DNA of 19,253 nucleotides from Candidatus Latescibacterota bacterium (GTDB lineage: Bacteria > JAAXHH01 > JACQVL01). Position numbers and translations under genes: made by a program. This document shows, one piece after another, positions 1 to 4,776 of this stretch. Positions within the stretch are counted from its first letter, which is position 1, and each line of letters opens with the position of its first letter. The notes below the pieces were generated by a model that searched no databases, was not told the origin of the DNA, and worked only from the letters and a program-made list of their open reading frames with translations. The DNA lies in assembly GCA_016209865.1 (NCBI GenBank), contig JACQVL010000045.1:1-19253 (forward strand). Reading direction: 5' to 3'.

Positions 1-1123
1 ATCGTGACCGAATGTAGTCCGCCGTCCCGATATCCCAGTACGTCCGGTACCGGCCGGCGTCGTACAGGCGGAGGACCGACCGGATGTACTGCAGCGTCGG
101 GGTCAGGAGATACTGATCGACCCGCTCCGGATGGGAAGCGGACTGCAGGTTGACGAACGCCCGGATGAACACACTACGGTCGTGAATCGGCAACCGTTTG
201 ACGTTCTGCACGAACGCATCCATCCGGCCGTTGGGGACGAGGTAAAACTCGACGTTGGACAGGTAGAACGCGGAGACGGCTTCACCCCGATCCCGGATGT
301 ACGCTCCCACCCCGGCCAATGCTTTGTCCCCGGCAAAATCCCCGGTGATTGGGATGATGAGGTTGTTGGCCGACATCTGCTTGATAAAGGCGAAGTCGTC
401 ATCACTATTCAGAAAATTCCCCTGGTGCCCTTCCAGGTCTTTTTCGAGCAGGAACTCGCGGTAGACCGGGAAGTTCAGGCCGTTCAGAGAGGGCCGTTTG
501 AACTCGAACCGCATGTCGAGGTGGTACGTGAAGAACGCCCGGTACGTGTCCTGGATCGTCCGGAAGTCATCCGGGGAGAGGTTCAGCCGGTACGCCGTGA
601 TGCTGCGGGTCAGACGGGCCAGTGTGTTCTGGTAGAGGCGCTCATCCCCCGGGGTACGGTCGAAGTAGTCGACCATCGCCTGGATGGAGGGGGTGGGACC
701 GAGGCCCGCATCCGGCCGGATGGGCTTGCTGAAGAGGAGGGACAGGTACTCCTGCCGGGTGCGGGCGATCTCGAAGAGCGCTTTGAAGAGCAGATGTTCC
801 AGGAGGTTTTCGCGTCGGATATCGACGAGAAAGGCGAGCTTCGGGCGGATTCTGGCGATGTAGGTGAAATTCTGGTCCGGCCCGACCCCGACGTAGACGC
901 CGTCGTGCGCCCCCACCTGCTGCAGGGTTCGGACGATGTGCAGGTAGGCCGTCTCGTTCGACACGAAATTGTCGCTGTCGAAGTACCCCGGCGGCTCAGA
1001 GATCGTCTGGACGGTCGTCGCGAACTCGTCTGCGGACAGGGGATGGATCGCGGGGGTCGGCGGGGGAGTCCGACACCCCATGACGACGACGAGTCCGATC
1101 AAGACCCCTCGGACAGCCCACAT
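1..1123 (-). CDS. Conserved lipoprotein of unknown function, 3' end cut by window edge
   Basis: The frame opens at ATG 1123-1121 and runs 374 codons without a stop to the left edge, so the C-terminus is missing. The N-terminus (MWAVRGVLIGLVVVMGC) is a signal peptide with a lipobox-like VMGC, predicting lipidation at Cys17 and attachment to a membrane facing the periplasm. The body contains GVGPDQNFTYIA, FDSDNFVSNE and LAFLVDIRREN. These resemble, from memory, the uncharacterised LIC_10091-type proteins known from Leptospira and other bacteria; I am only moderately sure of that family. No enzymatic function can be assigned. A GAGGT ribosome-binding site sits about seven bases ahead of the start and overlaps the stop of the small gene upstream. 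The gene is the last visible member of the ompA-domain operon. The long plus-strand frame over the same region is an antisense shadow. Confidence 0.85.
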   Translation of the reverse strand, partial: MWAVRGVLIGLVVVMGCRTPPPTPAIHPLSADEFATTVQTISEPPGYFDSDNFVSNETAYLHIVRTLQQVGAHDGVYVGVGPDQNFTYIARIRPKLAFLVDIRRENLLEHLLFKALFEIARTRQEYLSLLFSKPIRPDAGLGPTPSIQAMVDYFDRTPGDERLYQNTLARLTRSITAYRLNLSPDDFRTIQDTYRAFFTYHLDMRFEFKRPSLNGLNFPVYREFLLEKDLEGHQGNFLNSDDDFAFIKQMSANNLIIPITGDFAGDKALAGVGAYIRDRGEAVSAFYLSNVEFYLVPNGRMDAFVQNVKRLPIHDRSVFIRAFVNLQSASHPERVDQYLLTPTLQYIRSVLRLYDAGRYRTYWDIGTADYIRSR

Positions 1124-1130
1124 AGCGACC

Positions 1131-1277
1131 TCACGGGAACATTTGACTCTGCGTCTTGACCGCCCACCAGAGGGCATACACGACGAGGGCCGCCACCAGC
1201 AGACGGATCAACAGGTCGATCGGAGAAAGCTCATACCGGCGAAAAAGCCAGAATGTCAACCGATCCCACCAGTCCAT
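1131..1277 (-). CDS. 48-residue single-pass membrane protein
   Basis: ATG at 1277-1275 opens a 48-residue frame ending in TGA at 1133-1131. The protein begins MDWWDRLTFWLFRRYEL. It has one hydrophobic segment at about residues 20-40 (LLIRLLVAALVVYALWWAV) and a short polar tail, so it should span the inner membrane once. A GAGGGG ribosome-binding site lies ten bases ahead of the start, in the 19-bp gap behind the ompA-domain gene. Its stop codon is fused to the ribosome-binding site of the lipoprotein gene seven bases later. This tight fit between two real genes is the main reason to believe it. I do not recognise a family; it may be an accessory or anchoring subunit for its envelope neighbours. 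Confidence 0.7.
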   Translation of the reverse strand: MDWWDRLTFWLFRRYELSPIDLLIRLLVAALVVYALWWAVKTQSQMFP

Positions 1278-1296
1278 CGTATCCCATCCCCTCGAT

Positions 1297-2817
1297 TCAC
1301 TCGTCCAGGACGATTACGACATCGACCCGCCGGTTCTGCGCCCGGCCCTGAGGGGTGAGGTTGTCCGCGATCGGCTTCGTTCCGCCGAACCCGGTCGCGG
1401 TGATCCGGGTGTCCGGGATGCCGGCTTTGGAGACCAGGTACTCCCGGACCGCCCTGGCTCTCGCCCCGGACTGGGCGAGGTTCGCCTTCTCATCCCCGGT
1501 CGCCGCCGTGTGGCCTTCGACGCTGGCCCGGCTTCTGGGGAATAACGCCAGCACCTTCCCCACTTTATCGAGCAGAGGGGACGCGTCTTTCGGGAGGGCC
1601 GTCACCCCGGACGGGAAGTTCAACCCGACGAGCCGGATGACCAGAGATTTTCCCGCTCGCACGACCAGCGCCTCAGTCTTGAGAAACGTGCTCTGCGCCT
1701 GATCGATGGCATCGAGCTGCATCTTCTTCCGCAGTTCGACCTCCAGTTCGCGTCGCTTGAGCTCCAATTCCTCTTTCCGGGTCTGCAGGTCGGTCTGGTA
1801 CTGCTCGATCATCGTCGCCAGCCGAATCTGGTACTGATCGAACGCGGTCTGGAGGGAATCGATCGTGCGGCTGAGCCGGGCGACTTCGACATCGCGGCGG
1901 GTGACTTCGGCGTCGTGGAGGACGAGTTGCCTCGTGAGGGTGTCGTGTCCCTGCTGTATCGCTCTGATGACAGAATCCACCGGCGTCTGGACGCCGCGCT
2001 CGAAGGTCGGACGAACCCCTATCGCGTCCGCGATCCGGCTGACGATGTGTTCTTGATCGAGGAGCAGACGCTCCCAGTTCGCGTTGTTGCGCCGGAGGGT
2101 GTCGAGGACGGTCGCCAGATAGATCGCATGGCGCGCTTCGTACTCCGCTAAGCTCGCCTTGGCCTGGAGTTCTTCGAGCGACACATTCCCTTTCTCCACG
2201 GCCGCTTCGATCTCTCGGATGAGCGTCTGCGCCTGCCCGTAGGTCTTCGGGGCGTACTCCTCCGCTTTGCGGGATTTGGCTTCGGCGACTTTGGCGCGCG
2301 CCGCGCCCAGCAGGTTGATCCTCACCGCGCTCGCTTCAGCCTGACGGTATTTGGCGACGGCCTCCTTGCCGGTCTTCTGCGCCCCTTTCACGTCGTTCTG
2401 CTCCAGCCTGGACACGGCTTCGTTGAACGTCGCCTGGGCGTTCTGGTATTCTTTCGCCGCCACCTCGGGCGCGTTCGCCGCGATCGCACGAGTGCGAGCG
2501 GCTAACGCCTCGCCGAGGACCGCCTTGCCCTGCGCGGTGTTTTTCGTCGCCGTCTCCAGCGCCTGGCGGAACTGCTGGATGGCCGGTTTCACCTCGGTGT
2601 CCGGCCGGCCGCGCCGGACGAGATCGACCAGGCGGCGGTATCCGTCGACCGCTTTGGCGTAGGCTTTGGGGGACAGCAGGTCGACCTGCTGGCTTTTGGC
2701 GCTGTCCAGGTCCGCCGCTGCCTGCTGGACCGGAGAACTGGCGAGGGGTTGGGCGTAGAGGATGGCGGGCACGAACGAGGACAGCAGCGTGAGCACGAGA
2801 ACAGCGATCCACACCAT
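1297..2817 (-). CDS. OmpA-domain envelope protein with helical repeats and coiled coil
   Basis: This 506-residue protein starts at ATG 2817, four bases after the upstream stop, with a GGGGGA ribosome-binding site. Residues 1-22 form a signal peptide ending near LYA. Residues 30-215 are Ala/Glu/Lys-rich helices with recurring modules (SPKAYAKAVDGY, APEVAAKEYQNA, APKTYGQAQTL), resembling DUF4398-type repeats. A long coiled coil follows at about 300-385 (RKEELELKRRELEVELRKK). The C-terminal 110 residues are an OmpA-like peptidoglycan-binding domain with GFGGTKPIADN and GRAQNRRVDVVI. In OmpA-type domains the Asp of GHTD and an Arg in the following helix bind diaminopimelate. Here the motif is GHTA (Ala438), while the Arg (R453) is kept. 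There is no beta-barrel, so this is probably a periplasmic or outer-membrane-associated structural protein. It is co-transcribed with a membrane peptide and a lipoprotein. Confidence 0.92.
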   Translation of the reverse strand: MVWIAVLVLTLLSSFVPAILYAQPLASSPVQQAAADLDSAKSQQVDLLSPKAYAKAVDGYRRLVDLVRRGRPDTEVKPAIQQFRQALETATKNTAQGKAVLGEALAARTRAIAANAPEVAAKEYQNAQATFNEAVSRLEQNDVKGAQKTGKEAVAKYRQAEASAVRINLLGAARAKVAEAKSRKAEEYAPKTYGQAQTLIREIEAAVEKGNVSLEELQAKASLAEYEARHAIYLATVLDTLRRNNANWERLLLDQEHIVSRIADAIGVRPTFERGVQTPVDSVIRAIQQGHDTLTRQLVLHDAEVTRRDVEVARLSRTIDSLQTAFDQYQIRLATMIEQYQTDLQTRKEELELKRRELEVELRKKMQLDAIDQAQSTFLKTEALVVRAGKSLVIRLVGLNFPSGVTALPKDASPLLDKVGKVLALFPRSRASVEGHTAATGDEKANLAQSGARARAVREYLVSKAGIPDTRITATGFGGTKPIADNLTPQGRAQNRRVDVVIVLDE

Positions 2818-2821
2818 GCGC

Positions 2822-3115
2822 TTATCCCCCGGTTCTCAGAAGCGCCCGCCTCACGATCGGCTCCAGCGCCGTCCATCCCTCCGGGGTGGTGATGCGTAGG
2901 GCGCGGATGCATCCGAGTCGAGCGAGCGGGTGAGCGCGGGCGACGCTCTCTTCCAGGGTGATCAGGCCTGACTGGCCATCGAGGTCGATCTCGATCATCG
3001 CAGTCTTGTCTGTGATCGCCGACCGGCGAACGGTGACGTGCCCTTCGGTCAGGCCTCGAATCAGCCCATCCACTCCTGCTTGCAGTCCTATCGTATAGAA
3101 GATGTACTCTGGCAC
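2822..3115 (-). CDS. Hypothetical 97-residue protein
   Basis: This 97-residue frame starts at GTG 3115 and ends in TAA four bases before the ompA-domain gene. It shows no signal peptide or membrane segment and looks like a small cytosolic alpha/beta protein (YIFYTIGLQAGVDGLIRGL, then MIEIDLDGQSGLITLEE). I do not recognise it. The upstream 45 bp consist largely of a C-rich 7-bp repeat. The nearest purine-rich stretch on the coding strand (GGGGAAGGACAGG) is further from the GTG than usual, so the exact start is uncertain. Its position between a MoaD/ThiS-like gene and the envelope genes suggests a shared transcript but does not reveal its role. Confidence 0.72.
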   Translation of the reverse strand: MPEYIFYTIGLQAGVDGLIRGLTEGHVTVRRSAITDKTAMIEIDLDGQSGLITLEESVARAHPLARLGCIRALRITTPEGWTALEPIVRRALLRTGG

Positions 3116-3136
3116 TTTTCTGTCTTGCCTGTCCTT

Positions 3137-3171
3137 CCCCGAATCCCCAACCCCGACCCCCTAATCCCGGC
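3137..3171. repeat. C-rich heptameric repeat array (five 7-mers)
   Basis: Read on the plus strand, five 7-mers follow without a gap, each carrying a run of C: CCCCGAA and TCCCCAA first, then CCCCGAC, CCCCTAA and TCCCGGC. The array overlaps the last codons and stop of the MoaD-like gene: its CTA at 3161-3163 is the TAG stop. A second array with the same first and fourth units lies at 14327-14361. The form recalls the short tandemly repeated heptamers known from filamentous cyanobacteria; that comparison is by appearance only. Confidence 0.7.
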
Positions 3172-3412
3172 TCTCTCCCCCGGCGATCGGCGGGAAGAGA
3201 CTGACGACGGCCCCGTCGTGGAGGGGGGCGCCTTTGGGGACATGCTTGCCGTCGACCAGGGTGAGATGCACGTGTCCATCCGGAATGCCGAGCTTGACGA
3301 CGAGATCATCGGTGGTCGCGCCATCGTCGAGGGTCAACATCGTCGTCTTCTTCATCGAGCCTGCGGGCAGGTATTTCGTCAGCGTAGCGAAGAGTTTCAC
3401 CGAGACGGTCAT
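3161..3412 (-). CDS. MoaD/ThiS-family sulfur-carrier-like protein
   Basis: This 83-residue protein has the beta-grasp pattern of MoaD/ThiS: SVKLFATLTKYLP at the start, then LGIPDGHVHLTLVDGKHV, and AVVSLFPPIAGG near the end. Members become thiocarboxylated or adenylated on a C-terminal Gly-Gly and donate sulfur to molybdopterin, thiamine or other targets. Here the Gly-Gly is followed by four more residues (ESRD), so it is not C-terminal unless trimmed. I chose ATG 3412. An AAGGAGG lies 11 bases ahead of it, and a GTG at 3418 has a better spacing of five and would add two residues. An in-frame upstream extension runs through the repeat hairpin and looks non-coding. No moaE, thiG or activating enzyme is next to it, so the acceptor is unknown. 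Confidence 0.82.
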   Translation of the reverse strand: MTVSVKLFATLTKYLPAGSMKKTTMLTLDDGATTDDLVVKLGIPDGHVHLTLVDGKHVPKGAPLHDGAVVSLFPPIAGGESRD

Positions 3413-3451
3413 AGGCACGCTCGCCTCCTTGAGACGGTCGAGGCATGGACG

Positions 3452-3512
3452 CGGAACGATGAATGGGGTCACGCCTTCATTCATCGTTCATCATTCCGCA
3501 TTCATCGTTGTT
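3452..3512. repeat. Heptameric repeat with 12-bp inverted repeat
   Basis: On the plus strand 3478-3512 reads as five 7-mers: CATTCAT, CGTTCAT, CATTCCG, CATTCAT and CGTTGTT. The 12 bases at 3454-3465 (GAACGATGAATG) are the exact reverse complement of 3478-3489, with a 12-base spacer, so RNA from either strand can form a hairpin. The element fills most of the gap between the hydrolase gene and the MoaD-like gene and abuts the hydrolase stop codon. No U-tract follows the stem on the minus strand, so it is not a standard terminator. It may be a dispersed 3'-end element or a transcript-stability hairpin. Confidence 0.75.
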
Positions 3513-4428
3513 ATTTCGTGTATTGGCGTAAGAAGGCCACGGTACGCGGCCATGCCTGCTGCGTGGCCTTCAGGTTCGCGCCGTCTTTGCCATCCTGAGC
3601 CCGCAAGAACCCGTGGCCGGCCCCGTCGTAGATGTGGGGTTCGTAGGATTTCCCGAGCTTCTTCATCTCTGTTTCGGTCGGAGGAATCGTCGCGTTCACC
3701 CGGGCGTCATCCCCTCCGTACAGGCCGAGGACCGGGGCCTTGATCGTGGCGAGTCGTGCGGCATCGGGCGCGGAGCCGTAGTAGACGATCGCCGCGTTGA
3801 GTCCCGGCTGGGCGGTCGCGTACGCGAAACTGGTCGATCCCCCCCAGCAGAACCCGACGGTCGCGCTCTTGCCGTTCGCGGCGGGGAGTGTGATCGCATA
3901 CTCCCGGACGGCGTTGAGGCGTCCGGTGACGTCGTCGGGCGTTAAACTTCTGATCGCTTTCGTCACGTCGTCCCGGCTGGCGAACGCGTCGGTGTTGCCC
4001 CCGCCGGGGCCTTGACCGGACAGGAGGTCGGGGGCGACGGCGATGAACCCGTCTTCGGCGAGCTGATCGGCGACCCCGCGAATCCAGTCGGTCAGGCCGA
4101 AGATCTCGTGGATGACGATGACGACCGGGGCTTTCTCCTTGCGCTCGGGATAGACCACCCATGTCACGAGAGGTTTCTCACTCCCCTCCAGCTTGACACT
4201 GGCCCACTCCCCATGTCGCGGGGACTTATTCAGCGCGTCTTTGGCCTGGGCGTCGCCGGGGGGCAGGCGTTCGTCCGTCGAGACGACCGCGGTGGTGGAC
4301 GCGGACGTCGTCTGGTCGCTGGCCATCAGGTGGTCGGCGTGCAGGTCTTGTTGCGCCGCTGCCGGGCTGATTCCCCACAGGCCTGTCAGGGAGAGAACTA
4401 CCAGAGCTCTGATCGTCCCGCTCGTCAT
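3511..4428 (-). CDS. Exported dienelactone-hydrolase family alpha/beta hydrolase
   Basis: The 305-residue protein starts at ATG 4428 behind GAGGAGG. A longer in-frame frame exists, but its extra residues lie over the promoter. Residues 1-25 form a signal peptide ending in AAA before QQD, so the enzyme is probably periplasmic or secreted. The dienelactone-hydrolase fold starts near residue 75. Its family residues are visible: Glu108 in IHEIFGL, the nucleophile Cys194 in GFCWGG, Asp240 or Asp241 in YGGDDARV, and His272 in GAGHGFL. The family hydrolyses dienelactones and other esters, and the real substrate here is unknown. The low-complexity stretch at residues 28-60 (Ser/Thr/Asp-rich) is typical of an exported linker. 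It is the first gene of the left operon, with its own promoter-like sequence at 4502-4530. Confidence 0.93.
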   Translation of the reverse strand: MTSGTIRALVVLSLTGLWGISPAAAQQDLHADHLMASDQTTSASTTAVVSTDERLPPGDAQAKDALNKSPRHGEWASVKLEGSEKPLVTWVVYPERKEKAPVVIVIHEIFGLTDWIRGVADQLAEDGFIAVAPDLLSGQGPGGGNTDAFASRDDVTKAIRSLTPDDVTGRLNAVREYAITLPAANGKSATVGFCWGGSTSFAYATAQPGLNAAIVYYGSAPDAARLATIKAPVLGLYGGDDARVNATIPPTETEMKKLGKSYEPHIYDGAGHGFLRAQDGKDGANLKATQQAWPRTVAFLRQYTK

Positions 4429-4457
4429 CGCGCGATCCTCCTCTATGGGTGGATGGG

Positions 4458-4518
4458 TTGAGGCGTCTTGCCATTCAGGGTGGATTGAGAGTTCTGCGCT
4501 AAATATAGTTGAGGCGTC
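4458..4518. repeat. 10-bp direct repeat around the hydrolase promoter
   Basis: TTGAGGCGTC occurs at 4458-4467 and again at 4509-4518, with starts 51 bp apart. The right copy lies inside the spacer of the proposed promoter and the left copy in the 5' leader. This layout could be a pair of regulator sites, but a chance duplication is not excluded. Confidence 0.4.
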
Positions 4519-4530
4519 ATGAGGGGACAA
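4502..4530 (-). promoter_or_regulatory. Sigma70-like promoter for the hydrolase operon
   Basis: Read on the minus strand, TTGTCC (plus 4530-4525) and TATATT (plus 4507-4502) are separated by 17 bases. The pair lies about 75 bases ahead of the hydrolase start codon and just past the leuS terminator and dif-like site. It is a good match to the general bacterial consensus, assigned by eye. Confidence 0.55.
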
Positions 4531-4566
4531 GCGGTTTTTCTGAGGGAGTGGGGGACGCTGGCTTTA

Positions 4567-4594
4567 AATTCGCATAATAGATATTATGTAAACT
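4567..4594 (+). other. dif: dif-like XerC/XerD chromosome dimer resolution site
   Basis: The 28 bp split into an 11-bp left arm AATTCGCATAA, a 6-bp centre TAGATA and an 11-bp right arm TTATGTAAACT. From memory, the right arm equals that of the Bacillus subtilis dif site, and the left arm shares CGCATAA with the E. coli site (GGTGCGCATAA). The inner palindrome ATAATA-GA-TATTAT is intact. In most bacteria XerC and XerD cut at the arm/centre borders to resolve chromosome dimers near the replication terminus, activated by FtsK. The site lies between a terminator and a promoter, where no gene is interrupted. It could instead be a Xer site used by an integrated element, but no such element is visible. 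Confidence 0.82.
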
Positions 4595-4604
4595 TTAGAG
4601 AGCC

Positions 4605-4649
4605 AAAAAAGACCGACGGCCTACCTTTTTCCGCAGAGAACCGCCGGTC
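4605..4649 (-). terminator. Rho-independent terminator of leuS and the large operon
   Basis: On the minus strand, GACCGGCGG (plus 4649-4641) pairs with CCGTCGGTC (plus 4619-4611) as nine pairs including one G-U. Six U follow directly (plus 4610-4605). The loop is 21 bases. The stem is fully paired only in the minus-strand RNA, which fixes the direction. It lies about 130 bases after the leuS stop and 10 bases before the dif-like site. Confidence 0.8.
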
Positions 4650-4729
4650 GGGCCATCTTCGCCGCCTTCCCCGAAGAAACCAGAATTCCTCCCCTTCCTT
4701 CTCGCGGAGCATTTTGGTTCGCTCTTGAT

Positions 4730-4757
4730 GTCATGATGGAGCATGCTCCATCATGAC
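4730..4757. repeat. Perfect 28-bp palindrome behind leuS
   Basis: GTCATGATGGAGCA at 4730-4743 is followed directly by its exact reverse complement at 4744-4757. A smaller inverted repeat, CAATG-CTC-CATTG, follows at 4761-4773, four bases from the leuS stop, and shares TGCTCCA with the palindrome. No U-tract follows on the minus strand. It may be a binding site for a dimeric protein, a cruciform-forming repeat, or a transcript-end structure. Confidence 0.8.
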
Positions 4758-4776
4758 GCCCAATGCTCCATTGTGG

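Larger units (their letters stand above)
4429..4776. other. 348-bp intergenic region between leuS and the hydrolase gene
   Basis: This is the longest gene-free stretch, clearly more AT-rich in its middle than its surroundings. From right to left it holds small inverted repeats, a perfect 28-bp palindrome, the leuS terminator, a dif-like site, and a sigma70-like promoter with a 10-bp direct repeat. I see no convincing small gene in it. The part at 4650-4729 is C-rich and shows nothing I can name. Confidence 0.85.

Noticed and set aside
131-1159. Long plus-strand open frame of 342 codons
   Set aside because: It is antisense to the lipoprotein gene, whose signal peptide, conserved motifs and ribosome-binding site are clear. 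GC-rich DNA often gives such shadow frames, and its product is unlike any natural protein I know.
3137-3512. CRISPR-like array
   Set aside because: The repeat units are 7 bp and contiguous without spacers, and no cas genes are present.
4567-4594. Attachment site of an integrated mobile element
   Set aside because: No integrase, element boundary or second site copy is seen in the window. A chromosomal dif is the simpler reading, though whole-genome data would decide.
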